Assembly (NCBI GenBank): GCA_030527015.1
Contig: JAUNBR010000040.1
Coordinates: forward strand, 3,042-36,136
Direction of reading: 5' to 3'
Source of the DNA: Planctomycetia bacterium
GTDB taxonomy: Bacteria; Planctomycetota; Planctomycetia; Pirellulales; Thermoguttaceae
DNA length: 33,095 bases
Shown: one piece after another, positions 1 to 9,700 of the stretch
Layout of the letters: each line of letters starts with the position of its first letter
Numbering within the stretch: the stretch's first letter is position 1
Made by a program: the position numbers and the translations under genes
The notes under the pieces: model-generated
Told to the model about the DNA's origin: nothing
Database searches by the model: none
Seen by the model: only the letters and a program-made list of their open reading frames with translations

Positions 1-483
1 GGCGCCGGCCCCCGCCCGCCGGGCCGGTACAAATTTCATTGTATATCTCCTCGAACATGTAAAAGTAAAACGTCCCAAAATCTTCTTATAAAAGATTTAC
101 TACTAATTTCATATTATAATACCACAGATGGAATATGTCAAGAAACAAAATAAAAAAATTGGGAATTTATAAAAAATATTAAAAAAAGATGGGTACTGAT
201 TTTAGAACATATATTTTATACTCGATGCACTATTAATTTTCTATAAATATTTTGAACGAATCCGTATTTTTTCTTGAAATAAATCGCTTTATACGATATA
301 AATAATATGGAGAGGTATCTTTATTCGAAGTATGGGAAATTATCATCTCTCCGATTTTTTACGATCTATGAAAGTGATCACAGAAATCGAATTCAAAAGT
401 GAAGCAGGAAAAATGTCCCGCCAGAATGTCGAAAATATGAACTTTACGGAAAAATCAGGTCATGTGGCCTGATTTTATATTCG
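1..483. other. Gene-free AT-rich stretch with a GC-rich first 30 bases
   Basis: No convincing ORF is seen. The first ~30 bases are almost entirely G and C, while the sequence after about base 31 is strongly AT-rich, so the beginning may be a contig-end artefact. A degenerate IR105 end fragment (TATACTCGATGCACTAT) lies at 217-233. A TATAAT hexamer at 115-120 has no good -35 partner. Confidence 0.5.
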
Positions 484-580
484 GTACTATAAAATTCCGT
501 TTTCCCGACATTTTTGTGTTTCGCCGAAAATGCCTGCTTTCAGAGCTGTATAAAACGGAAATTTAAACGAGATTCAGTAT
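484..580 (+). repeat. IR105 element, forward, near-complete
   Basis: Imperfect palindrome with outer arms ATTCCG and CGGAAAT, an inner GACATTTTT / GAAAATGCC hairpin and a right end reading CAGTATA. It ends about 40 bp before the ATG of the next gene, so it lies in or next to its 5' leader. Confidence 0.75.
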
Positions 581-620
581 AAATAAAATAAAAGGAAATG
601 GGATTTTAGGAAGGTCAAAA

Positions 621-1367
621 ATGTCGATAACAAAAAATATACACTCATTTTTATGGATGCTCATTCCTTTTGTAGCCGTGCTGTCAGGAATTTTTGGGGG
701 AGGGTTTTATTTTATTCAAAAATATATTCATCAGGAAGTGGAATTACAGAATAAAATAAAAGAATTAAAAGCACACGTTACAGAATTAACGGCGCAGAAC
801 GAAAGGTTACAGCTGGCGAATCGTCTTCTGAAAGTGGATACACGGCGAGCAAGAATTGACGTCCTTTCTCAGACGGAGCATCCGGATCCGAAAATGGTAG
901 TGACGAAAGTTCGTTTTCAGGAATTTGGGCCGGACGGTAAGGAAATAGGAGTGTCACGCGAGTTTACGCTTTCCGGCGATATGATGTATCTGGATGGAAG
1001 AGTGGCGAAATTTAATGATCAGTTTGTGGAGACCAGTGATAATATTCGTGGGCATTCGTTGTTTGCGTTTCGTGGAATTTTTGGAAAATATCAGACGCCG
1101 GAGGAAGCATTTCCGATAGACGTCAGCACCAGTATTCCCGTGGTTTATCAGGCAGAAAATGGGCGAATTTCGGAAATGGAAAAACAATTATGGAGCAGAT
1201 TTTGGGAAATTTCGAATGACCCCCTCCTTCAGGAAACATTAGGTCTGCGGGCAAATCACGGAGAGGCCATCAGTCAGCAGCTCGTGCCGGGAAAAAGTTA
1301 TCTCGTGGAATTACGCGCCAGCGGAGGATTAAGCATTCGGCCAATAAACACGGAATCTGAACCCTAA
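621..1367 (+). CDS. Hypothetical membrane-anchored coiled-coil protein
   Basis: 248 aa, function not recognised. Residues about 9-32 form one hydrophobic segment (a membrane anchor or uncleaved signal), followed at about 36-72 by a charged, leucine-containing stretch likely to form a coiled coil (ELTAQNERLQLANRLL). The remaining ~175 residues look like a soluble domain and carry no motif I can name. The architecture (short inside, one helix, coil, outside domain) suggests a periplasmic or paryphoplasmic protein; this is inference. The start is supported by AGGAAGG at 608-614, six bases before the ATG. An IR105 element lies just upstream, and the 233-bp tandem array starts 9 bp after the stop. 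It converges with the 1596-aa gene on the other strand. Confidence 0.8.
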   Translation: MSITKNIHSFLWMLIPFVAVLSGIFGGGFYFIQKYIHQEVELQNKIKELKAHVTELTAQNERLQLANRLLKVDTRRARIDVLSQTEHPDPKMVVTKVRFQEFGPDGKEIGVSREFTLSGDMMYLDGRVAKFNDQFVETSDNIRGHSLFAFRGIFGKYQTPEEAFPIDVSTSIPVVYQAENGRISEMEKQLWSRFWEISNDPLLQETLGLRANHGEAISQQLVPGKSYLVELRASGGLSIRPINTESEP

Positions 1368-1376
1368 AAATATACG

Positions 1377-2409
1377 GGCGCGCCTGTAAATTCTCGTTCT
1401 GTGTGAAACCGAAAACAGGATTTTTGGTAAAGCAAAATGCCGGAAAACAGGGAATTTATAGCACCTCGAGAACAAAGAATTTTCTGGTAAACGTGGAATT
1501 ACACTTTCCGATTTTCCCACACATACCGCTCTGGTGCCCTGCTCCTTCAAAACAAAAATTAAGTGAAATCCAAAACACCGATTTTTATTTACACTCTGCT
1601 TTTTCTTATGGCGCGCCTGTAAATTCTCGTTCTGTGTGGCTCCAAAAACAGGATTTTTAGTAAAGCAAAAATGCCGGGAAAACAGGGAATTTATAGCACC
1701 TCGGGAACAAAGAATTTTCTGATAAACGCGGAATTACACTTCCCGATTTTCCCACACATACCGCTCTGGCGCCCTGCTCCTTCAAAACAAAAATTAAGTG
1801 AAATCCAAAACACCGATTTTATTTATACTCTGCTTTTTCTTAGGCGCGCCTGTAAATTCCCGTTCTGTGCGGCTCCGAAACAGGATTTTTAGTAAAGCAA
1901 AAATGCCGGAAAAACGGGGAATTTTATAGTGAATCGGAAACAAAGAATTTTCTGGTAAACGCGGAATTACACTTCCCGATTTTCCCACACATACCGCTCT
2001 GGCGCCCTGCGCCTTCAAAACAAAAATTAAGTGAAATCCAGAACACCGATTTTATTTATACTCTGCTTTTTCTTAAGCGCGCCTGTAAATTCTCGTTCTG
2101 TGCGGCTCCAAAAACAGGATTTTTAGTAAAGCAAAAATGCCGGAAAAACGGGAATTTTATAGCACCTCGGGAACAAAGAATTTTCTGGTAAACGTGGAAT
2201 TACACTTCCCGATTTTCCCACACATACCGCTCTGGTGCCCTGCGCCTTCAAAACAAAAATTAAGTGAAATCCAGAACACCGATTTTATTTATACTCTGCT
2301 TTTTCTTAAGCGCGCCTGTAAATTCTCGTTCTGTGCGGCTCCGAAAACAGGATTTTTAGTAAAGCAAAAATGCCAGAAAACGGGGAATTTTATTGTGAAT
2401 CGGTTATAA
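1377..2409 (-). repeat. Tandem array, four 233-bp units plus a partial fifth
   Basis: The landmark GCGCGCCTGTAAATTC recurs with unit starts at 1377, 1610, 1843, 2076 and 2309, i.e. a constant period of 233 bp, with a few substitutions and compensating 1-bp indels. The first half of each unit is a diverged reverse-orientation IR105 element (TGCGGCTCC, AAGCAAAAATGCCGG, TTTATAG landmarks). The second half is a unit-specific spacer (ACACATACCGCTCTGG, then AATTAAGTGAAATCC). The fifth copy stops after its IR105 part. 233 is not a multiple of 3, so the similar small ORFs of each unit do not join into a repeat protein. The array fills the gap between two convergent genes. Confidence 0.93.
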
Positions 2410-2462
2410 ATATTCACTCGGCGCATTTTGGCTGGGCAAAAATATCGATAAACCGTACCATA

Positions 2463-5400
2463 CTAAACATCATTTTTGTCTGAATCTTCCGAAGAATCCT
2501 GATCTACTGAATTTCTCAGCTCAGTAGAAAGATTTTCATCCTTAAATTTTTCCTCTTCAGGCTCAATTTTCTGGACGAACTTTTGAGGTTCATGATATTC
2601 TTGAAACGTCTCAGAATGTGAAAAATCATTCGGTTTATCACATTCCAGAGCATCATTAAATACCAAAGAAAGATAATCAGGGATGGACTTTAATATTTCC
2701 GATAAACTATTAGACGCCACACGATAAAATTCCTCTGAAGATTCCTCTCCCAAGAAAGAAACTTGGAATGGATTCATTTTCTGAAGCATACTTTTCGTGG
2801 CTTCCTGAAACGCCAGGACCGAAATCGGAACAGGGGAAATGCACTCCTTAAGATCCAGCATCTGGTCATCATCTTCTGACTTATTCCGAAAACTCTGAAC
2901 CTCTTCTTCCACTTCCTCCAACCATCGCGGCGACTCAAAACCCGTGCCCGTGGGATGCGCCATAAATGCCTGAACATACTCCAAAAATTTCCTGAAAGAG
3001 GGCGTGTCCCCACCAGCGCGTGCTTCCTTAATGGCAGGTTCCAGAAGCGCCTGCATACAATTAATTGACATGGACGCCACAAAACGCTCTTCCAGCCGGT
3101 CTTTTACGCTCTTTACCGAAACTCCATATTCTTTATATAATTTATTATACTTCTCTAAAAACTGCTCGGCTATCTGCGAATAACGCTCCATCATTCCTGT
3201 AATCCAGGTGTTCGCGATTTCCACACAGTTCTGACGTACCATCACTCCATGAATAATTAAAATGGGAAACATGTCCCACGCGATACGATCATAACGCGCA
3301 CGAATCCGAAGAAAATCCAACAAAATATAAAGATTTTCACCCTTATCCGACTGAATGGTCGTGGTATTATAATCAATAAATTCACCATAACGATCCAAAA
3401 GTGTTTCCAAAATAATTTCAAGATATGATTCCGCCACAGAAGGTTCTATTCTTCCTTCCCGAAGGTCCACGGCAAGCGACGCACCCATTTCCGGGTCATC
3501 TTCATCCTGTAAAGCTTCCAGCCAATTACCGACTCCCTGATGATAAATAGCCTGAAGATTACCATAAGACATTACCATGGGCGAAAAAAGATCATTTCCA
3601 TATGTCTGAATAAAATCCTTCAGATCCTCCCATTCCGATTCACCATTAATAACATCCAGAGCGGAAATCCGAATTCCACGACTGTGGGTCACCCAGTTTT
3701 TCATGAGCACTTCCACCAGAATATCTAACTGTTTAAACAGCGATTCTTTCGTCCATCTTTTATTGTCGGGCGAAAACTTCTCCCCCCAGTGTGAAGATGT
3801 TTTTTTATTCGAAACCTCCGAAGAAATTTCCGGCACGGCACTCTCCAATAATGCATGAACGATACTTTTACACCCGATCTGAAAAAGATGATCAAAACGC
3901 GTAATAGAACGCATTCCCGCCGGATGTTCCCGCTCCATCCGCTGCGCCAGTACCAATAATTGAACTGTTTCTGCGATAAATCCTTGCCGCGGAAGATTAT
4001 ATAACAGCCGCTGCATCACCGTCAGTACACTGCGCGTACGCACAATTCGCCGTGGATCACCATTCCGCGACAGAGGACGATATAATAACGGCTCTTTCAC
4101 CAAAAGACTTAACATTTTGTCCCAACGATTCAGCACAGCACATGTATCACCACGAATTAACGCCTGAATAATTCCCTGAGTCGCCGTCTCCCAATTATCC
4201 AGATCCGTAATCGGACTCTCCGTATCCGCGATCACCATAAGCCGTTTCGCATCTAATAATTCACTGCACGTGGAAATAATCCGATCCAGCAGCGACTCCT
4301 TCATCCCCCGACGTTTATCATAATCCATCAGAGAACTGGGCGTGGGCAGCGGATCCTCGATCTGAACCTGATTCACCTGATCCAATAATTTCAGTAAACC
4401 CTGATAAATCTGCTCCGCCTGACGGCCCCAGGCCTGTAATGCTTCTCCACGATCCGGGTGAGCTTTCGCAAAAGGAATCGAAAAAACAGCCGCCATTTTC
4501 CACAGACGCGCCTGCGTGATAAAAAATAACAGCCGATCAGAAACCCGCTCCATTTCCGCCGTTAAGGGAAAATCTTTCAGTGAATCCTTCGGCGTCCCAG
4601 ACTCCATCATACTGGAATCATTTCCATCATCTGTCGTATCTTTATAAGTTACATTCTCCCAGGCCGCACCTAAAATATCTTCTTCTGCCTCATCATCTTC
4701 CTCTACACCCGCATCTTCATCTTCCTCATCTTCATCATACTCTTCTTCCTCAAGTGAACGATCTTCCATACGCGAGATCCGTTCCAAAAACTCATCCACT
4801 TCCCAGTCCAGATCACCATGATCTTCTTTCATTATCCCTTCTTCTTTTTCATCATTCTCCTGTTCATCATCCTCTGAAATGTCAACTTCTTTTAACAGTT
4901 CTTCCAAAGAAGCCAGATCCTGCTGCGATAAAATTTCATCCAGCGTATACTTTTCAAGTTCATTTTTTTGCTTCGCAAGAGGAATATTTAATTCCGGGAC
5001 GATTCCGTAAACATCAGCATTCGCTTCCACATAATCAATAAACTTTTTCGCCATCTCCCAGGCATCCTGCGGATGCTCTCCCCGACGACTGAGCAGATGC
5101 TGTTCTTTCGTCGGCGGATACCATAAATCTTCCATCCAGCACAAAGCTAAAGGATGAAAAGAATAATCACCATCATCTAAAGGAATAATTTCAGACTGAG
5201 AAAGCCAGTTAATTAATAACGCCATGGAAGCCACCGAATCTCGCTGATCCAAAAGCGCTTCCACCAACAAAACATACGCTTTCGCAGAGGAAAATTCGGC
5301 CGCGATCGGACGCCAAAATGCGATATCCCCTGTCGCGGTGCCCGCACCATGCCACATTTCCAGTGCTTCGACCACCATTTTCGCAGATTCCCATGTTTCA

Positions 5401-7253
5401 TATCCCGACAGTTTATTATCTTCCAAAATCGAATCACTGCCAAACTGATCCCACCACTGTGTTAATTTCTGCATCCGGTCATTCAGACTATTTTTTATAT
5501 CCGTCATTCCCTGCGCCGCCGCGGCCTTCATAATTCGAGAATATAACGAAAAAATAGAACTCATCCGAGATACGAATTCGCCGATTCGGTGATCTGTCGT
5601 ACTATCTTCGATCGACTGAGAAAGAGGATACTGACCACTATACCCCAAAATATACCATGGATCCACAAAAGCCCCACACTGAATGCCCTCATACAGCATC
5701 CGTTCCAGACAATAAAGCATGGGAATCGCATCCATCACCTGTTTTCGGTCTATTCGGATATGCGCTAACGTCAGTAAACAGTCCACTTCACAGCGCATTC
5801 TCGCTCCCGGTACACTTACTTTCACCAGCATCTCATGCGCACTACGAACATACCCCATCCACGCAAATAATCGCGCTAACTGAAGATTTTGATACTGCAG
5901 AGCCCGCATTCTGGCAAGCGAAGTATTAAAATACTGTCGCGCATGTGCAAAAGGCTGGTGAAACTGTATCGACTCTTCTCTTAAACGCGCGCCATGTTCT
6001 CCAGTCACTTTTTTCATCAGGCTTAAATAAAATCGGTCTCGCAGCTGAGCCACCTGCGGAAGAAGCGTCGCAAAAGTTACCGAAGAGTCATGCGCACCCG
6101 GCCCCCAGCCCGTCACCGCAGACCCCATAAGCATGGTACCCGCCAAAACTGCAGACGCTTCAAACATCCGTTCCTGCAGAGGAATATGAGAATTTTCCTC
6201 CTGAAAGACTCCCGAAAGAATAGAATCCAGCGTGGGTTCTATTAACACAAAACGCCGATAAAATCCCTGATTCGTAACCTCCGACATGTCCCAGCCGCCA
6301 AAATGATAATTCAGACGCCGATTCACTGGATGTTCAAAATCCAAAGCTCGCGGATCGATGACTAATTCCTCTATACGCGATAAATCCAGAGACGCCGCCT
6401 GTAAAATATCCGGGTGCGTTTCCGACAGTATTTTTAACGCACCAGAAAGAATTTCATGATACCTTCCGTGCGCGATTCCCACTCTTTTTAAGAAAATAGG
6501 GAATGGATGTACCCATTCATGATCATACGGCTGCATTTTCTGCTGTGTATTCAGAACGGGTGTCGGACGATAACCCACATAATCGTCGAATTCATCAATA
6601 ATTGAATACACCGCCTCTAAAATGGACTTCTCATAAGGCGTGGCACCTGTCGCTATAAATTCATCATGTGCAGAAATCGCGAAAGGAAATTCCCTCGACT
6701 GCGGTAACTCTAAAGTATTATTCGCCACCGCTAATAAATTATCTTCCGCCAATAAATTATCTTTCCCGTTCTGCCCCGTCAAAAGATCTTTCTGAAAATT
6801 AGAAACTTCAGAAAAAACACATTTCTCTAAAGATTCTTCTGAAAAATCGATCACCTGATATGCTTTTTTTTCCAAAATAATATCCAGCAGCTGCGCCAAA
6901 AAAAATGGCTGAAAGATACGATCATCTGACTGGTGAAAAAGAATATTTTTGTGCCAGAATCTGTATTTCGGAATAAAATATCCAAAAACAAAACGCAATA
7001 ATTTCCATACAGAATCATCTTTCGCAAAAACTTCCGAGCGCTTCGTTAAAACAGACAATTTATCATAAAGCATAACTTCCAAAGAACGCCAGAGCGGGAC
7101 CTCCGTCTCGGGCAATTTATTTTGTAAATAATCACAGACAGCATCCAGTGATTTATAAAATAAAACATTCTCCTTCTCTGTGGAAAACAAAAAGTGTCCT
7201 AAAATCTGTTCTAGATCCTCACTTACCTTTTCTGGAATTTCCCTGGCCGACAT
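2463..7253 (-). CDS. Very large (1596 aa) hypothetical cytoplasmic protein with acidic linker
   Basis: The longest gene in the window, encoding a protein I cannot assign to a family. There is no signal peptide or clear membrane segment, so a cytoplasmic location is likely. The N-terminal ~780 residues are mainly helical in character. Residues about 785-865 are an extremely Asp/Glu-rich, low-complexity linker (for example EEEEYDEDEEDEDAG). A second, mostly helical half follows, with another acidic stretch near the C-terminus. No P-loop, protease or nuclease motif was seen. Helix-rich repeats (HEAT/TPR-like scaffold) are possible but not demonstrated. The ATG at 7253 is preceded by GGAG with 8-nt spacing. 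A TATAAT-like -10 lies on the minus strand at 7375-7380, about 120 nt upstream. It diverges from the propeller gene and converges on the 233-bp array. Confidence 0.85.
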   Translation of the reverse strand: MSAREIPEKVSEDLEQILGHFLFSTEKENVLFYKSLDAVCDYLQNKLPETEVPLWRSLEVMLYDKLSVLTKRSEVFAKDDSVWKLLRFVFGYFIPKYRFWHKNILFHQSDDRIFQPFFLAQLLDIILEKKAYQVIDFSEESLEKCVFSEVSNFQKDLLTGQNGKDNLLAEDNLLAVANNTLELPQSREFPFAISAHDEFIATGATPYEKSILEAVYSIIDEFDDYVGYRPTPVLNTQQKMQPYDHEWVHPFPIFLKRVGIAHGRYHEILSGALKILSETHPDILQAASLDLSRIEELVIDPRALDFEHPVNRRLNYHFGGWDMSEVTNQGFYRRFVLIEPTLDSILSGVFQEENSHIPLQERMFEASAVLAGTMLMGSAVTGWGPGAHDSSVTFATLLPQVAQLRDRFYLSLMKKVTGEHGARLREESIQFHQPFAHARQYFNTSLARMRALQYQNLQLARLFAWMGYVRSAHEMLVKVSVPGARMRCEVDCLLTLAHIRIDRKQVMDAIPMLYCLERMLYEGIQCGAFVDPWYILGYSGQYPLSQSIEDSTTDHRIGEFVSRMSSIFSLYSRIMKAAAAQGMTDIKNSLNDRMQKLTQWWDQFGSDSILEDNKLSGYETWESAKMVVEALEMWHGAGTATGDIAFWRPIAAEFSSAKAYVLLVEALLDQRDSVASMALLINWLSQSEIIPLDDGDYSFHPLALCWMEDLWYPPTKEQHLLSRRGEHPQDAWEMAKKFIDYVEANADVYGIVPELNIPLAKQKNELEKYTLDEILSQQDLASLEELLKEVDISEDDEQENDEKEEGIMKEDHGDLDWEVDEFLERISRMEDRSLEEEEYDEDEEDEDAGVEEDDEAEEDILGAAWENVTYKDTTDDGNDSSMMESGTPKDSLKDFPLTAEMERVSDRLLFFITQARLWKMAAVFSIPFAKAHPDRGEALQAWGRQAEQIYQGLLKLLDQVNQVQIEDPLPTPSSLMDYDKRRGMKESLLDRIISTCSELLDAKRLMVIADTESPITDLDNWETATQGIIQALIRGDTCAVLNRWDKMLSLLVKEPLLYRPLSRNGDPRRIVRTRSVLTVMQRLLYNLPRQGFIAETVQLLVLAQRMEREHPAGMRSITRFDHLFQIGCKSIVHALLESAVPEISSEVSNKKTSSHWGEKFSPDNKRWTKESLFKQLDILVEVLMKNWVTHSRGIRISALDVINGESEWEDLKDFIQTYGNDLFSPMVMSYGNLQAIYHQGVGNWLEALQDEDDPEMGASLAVDLREGRIEPSVAESYLEIILETLLDRYGEFIDYNTTTIQSDKGENLYILLDFLRIRARYDRIAWDMFPILIIHGVMVRQNCVEIANTWITGMMERYSQIAEQFLEKYNKLYKEYGVSVKSVKDRLEERFVASMSINCMQALLEPAIKEARAGGDTPSFRKFLEYVQAFMAHPTGTGFESPRWLEEVEEEVQSFRNKSEDDDQMLDLKECISPVPISVLAFQEATKSMLQKMNPFQVSFLGEESSEEFYRVASNSLSEILKSIPDYLSLVFNDALECDKPNDFSHSETFQEYHEPQKFVQKIEPEEEKFKDENLSTELRNSVDQDSSEDSDKNDV

Positions 7254-7374
7254 GTGTATTTCTCCATCCGAATTCAGACTCTACAGTTTTTGTTTCCATT
7301 CCCTGTTTTTTATCAGGCCTTCAAACTAAATTTTAATGTGAAAGATACAAAAAACGTAAAGTTACAGTACGCTA

Positions 7375-7380
7375 ATTATA
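7375..7380 (-). promoter_or_regulatory. Possible -10 box for the 1596-aa gene
   Basis: TATAAT on the minus strand about 120 nt upstream of the start codon. The -35 region is weak (TGGACT about 18-19 nt further up), so this is only a candidate. Confidence 0.3.
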
Positions 7381-7528
7381 CAATTTTAAATTTCTCTTGA
7401 GTCCATTATATATAATACTTTTTTGTAAGGAAAGGGGAGGAAGTCCCCCTCTTCATCTGAAAATATAATAAATATTCTTTTTTATTTTTTGACCTTTTTT
7501 TCTTCTTTCATTTAAAAAAATTATATTT

Positions 7529-7637
7529 TATACCTGATGCACGATAAAATTTCGCTTTTTCGGCATTTTTGCTTCACTGAAAATACCTGCTTTTAAGCCG
7601 TACAAAACGAAAATCTAAAGGAGAATCGGAGTATATA
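7529..7637 (+). repeat. IR105 element, forward, full length
   Basis: Left end TATACCTGATGCACGAT, inner hairpin GGCATTTTTGC.../GAAAATACC, right end GGAGTATATA. The outer arms read TTTCG and CGAAA instead of TTTCCG and CGGAAA, so both sides have changed together. It sits between two divergent genes. Confidence 0.85.
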
Positions 7638-7803
7638 TTAAAATTTTTTTATTTTGATATATGAATAAATATTCTCTCAGAAATAAAATATTTTTTTTGA
7701 TTTTAGAATTTTTATCCGAAATAGGAACACTTTCAAAAATATATATCTTTTTAATGATTTTAGCGATTATAACTCTTTTTTTTCAGAATATTTATAAAAA
7801 AAC

Positions 7804-7833
7804 TTGAAATTATGAACTAAAGTGTGGTATTAT
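7804..7833 (+). promoter_or_regulatory. Sigma-70-type promoter for the beta-propeller gene
   Basis: TTGAAA at 7804-7809 and TATTAT at 7828-7833, separated by 18 bp, about 160 nt upstream of the propeller start. The leader would contain the small hairpin at 7912-7934. Confidence 0.5.
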
Positions 7834-7880
7834 ATATTAAAATATCCTATAATTTATCTGTTTTGATATATAATTCACGG

Positions 7881-7954
7881 TTTTATATCCGAGACACCTT
7901 AAAATTCAGCTTTTCTGCTGACTAAATGCAGAAACTAAATTTCAGATAGGCTCA
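7881..7954 (+). repeat. Degenerate IR105 remnant with a 7-bp hairpin
   Basis: The left part (TATATCCGAGACACCTTAAA) resembles an IR105 left end. It is followed by a perfect 7-bp stem TTTCTGC / GCAGAAA (7912-7918 with 7928-7934). The IR105 right half is not recognisable. It would lie in the 5' leader of the propeller gene. Confidence 0.35.
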
Positions 7955-7995
7955 GTCATTTTCCGTGGAAACAAAAAAAAGAAATGAGGTTCTGT

Positions 7996-9531
7996 ATGCC
8001 GATACATTTTTCATTAATGCGTTATTTTTCTGTCTTTTTGCTGATTTTTCTCTCTGTCATTATGACCGCAGCAGATCTTCAGGCACAACATTCGCGTGGT
8101 TCTTCGAATATTATCTCTCAGGATTTAGCCAAAAGTCGCGGTCTGGTGCGCCAGTGGGAAACACGTCTTGAAATGGATGCCTCGCGCGATAAACTGGCAT
8201 ATCTAAAATTATATGATAACACTTTATATTCTGTAACAGAGGGAGGCCGCGTTCTGGCGTTAAATGCCGAAACGGGTGCCATTCTTTGGAAACAGGCTGT
8301 CGGGAAACTACATAACATTACGCTGGAACCGGATGTAAGTGAACATTATTTAGGCGTAACTAATGGTGCTTTTTTATATATTTTAAACCGTCATACAGGT
8401 AAAATTTTATTGGAACAGGAGCTGCCCTCCGCTCCGGCCACAGGACCAGCCATTACCCAGCACCGGGCATACATTCCAGTCATGAATGGAATCGTATACG
8501 CTTATGATTTACAGCCTGTGGAAGATCCTTTTGAAAAATTAGGGAAACTTCCTGCCAATTTATCGGAACATGAACGTCAGAGAAGAAGGGAAATCACGCT
8601 GGAATCTCTGCGTCTGGTAAAATCATATCAGCATCCGCTGTCCACTCGGGCGATCGGGGAAATCGTCTTTCCTCCACAGGTAATCCGTGAAAAGGATAAA
8701 CATGAAATGATCGCCTGGACCACCGATGATAATGTTTTAACAGTAATCGATTTAATGCAAAAAAATGAAAGTGTCTTGGACGAAAAGTTTAACGTTTCGA
8801 TCGTCGGGAAAGTTAGTTGCCCCCTGGGACACATGCCTTATGATGAAAATAACAGCGAAAACAGTGGTCTGCTTTATATCGGCACGAAAGAAGGGCATGT
8901 TATCTGTGTATATGAAACAGACGGAGAAATTCTCTGGCGTTTCCCCACGGGAGAACACATTTCCTCCGCTCCTGCTTATGTGGACGGAGAGCTTTTTGTT
9001 TCGACTCTTCTTTCCGGGATGTACTGTCTGGACGCATTAAGTGGTGGTAACGAAAATTCCACCGATCCGAAATGGTGGGCACCGCATATTCGTCAGTTTT
9101 TATCTTGCAGTAAAGGCCGAGTTTACTCCGTGGACCATGCAGATCAGCTCGCCATTTTAGATCGCAGTTCTGGCCAAAAAATCGCTTCTCTGCCCATCCA
9201 AAATCATCCCATCCGATTAACAAATCTCCAGACAGACCGAATTTATATCGCCACAGAAACGGGAACCGTTCTGTGTTTCCGAGAAACTGCGCTGGATTCT
9301 CCAATAAATTATTTAGCTCCAAAAGAGAAAAAACAGGTAACCATCACGGACACCTCTGCGCAGACGGATACAGACAGTGATGATAACGGTGATGATTCTA
9401 GTGATGCAGATTTTTCAGAGGATTCTGAAGATGATTTCTCTGAGGATTCCGAAGAAGATTTCCCAGAGGATTCTGCAGAGGAAGATTTCTTAGATGACTC
9501 CGAAGAAGATTCTGGCGAGGAAGATTTCTAG
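7996..9531 (+). CDS. Exported PQQ-like beta-propeller protein with acidic C-terminal tail
   Basis: 511 aa from the chosen start. An N-terminal signal peptide (hydrophobic run ending AADLQA) indicates export. The body contains repeated blades of the PQQ/quinoprotein-like propeller type, e.g. GGRVLALNAETGAILWK, GAFLYILNRHTGKILLEQ and GHVICVYETDGEILWRF, each with the A/T-G-x-I-L-W type ending. There is no dehydrogenase catalytic signature, so a binding or scaffold role in the periplasm or envelope is likelier than catalysis. The last ~55 residues are an Asp/Glu/Ser repeat tail (units like DFSEDSEE). An in-frame ATG exists at 7984, but GAGG lies 6 nt before the ATG at 7996, so the latter is preferred. 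hemE follows on the same strand after ~170 bp. Confidence 0.85.
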   Translation: MPIHFSLMRYFSVFLLIFLSVIMTAADLQAQHSRGSSNIISQDLAKSRGLVRQWETRLEMDASRDKLAYLKLYDNTLYSVTEGGRVLALNAETGAILWKQAVGKLHNITLEPDVSEHYLGVTNGAFLYILNRHTGKILLEQELPSAPATGPAITQHRAYIPVMNGIVYAYDLQPVEDPFEKLGKLPANLSEHERQRRREITLESLRLVKSYQHPLSTRAIGEIVFPPQVIREKDKHEMIAWTTDDNVLTVIDLMQKNESVLDEKFNVSIVGKVSCPLGHMPYDENNSENSGLLYIGTKEGHVICVYETDGEILWRFPTGEHISSAPAYVDGELFVSTLLSGMYCLDALSGGNENSTDPKWWAPHIRQFLSCSKGRVYSVDHADQLAILDRSSGQKIASLPIQNHPIRLTNLQTDRIYIATETGTVLCFRETALDSPINYLAPKEKKQVTITDTSAQTDTDSDDNGDDSSDADFSEDSEDDFSEDSEEDFPEDSAEEDFLDDSEEDSGEEDF

Positions 9532-9700
9532 TAACTTTTTTGCCCTGCATTCCAGTTCACTTTAAGATAAAATGCGGCAGTAAAATAGGGTGTGTGTATT
9601 TTCATGTATCCCCAAAATGCCGGCAGACACAAAAGTTAAATTTAAATCAGCATATATATAGAAGTCAGCATATCCAGAAAATAGAGACGAAAGAAATTAA

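Noticed and set aside
1403..2409. Repeated 70-90-aa ORFs in the 233-bp units that could be a family of small proteins
   Set aside because: Each unit yields a similar ORF because the DNA is repeated. The frames do not connect (233 is not a multiple of 3), no ribosome sites are present, and the ORFs change ends with single indels.
4580..5041. 153-aa plus-strand ORF rich in Pro, His and Leu opposite the 1596-aa gene
   Set aside because: It is the antisense reading of the acidic Asp/Glu linker; the composition is a shadow effect.
7430..7452. GGGGA-GGAAG-TCCCC hairpin as a terminator or attenuator
   Set aside because: The stem is only 5 bp and is not followed by a T-run; it is far from either gene start. 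No convincing role.
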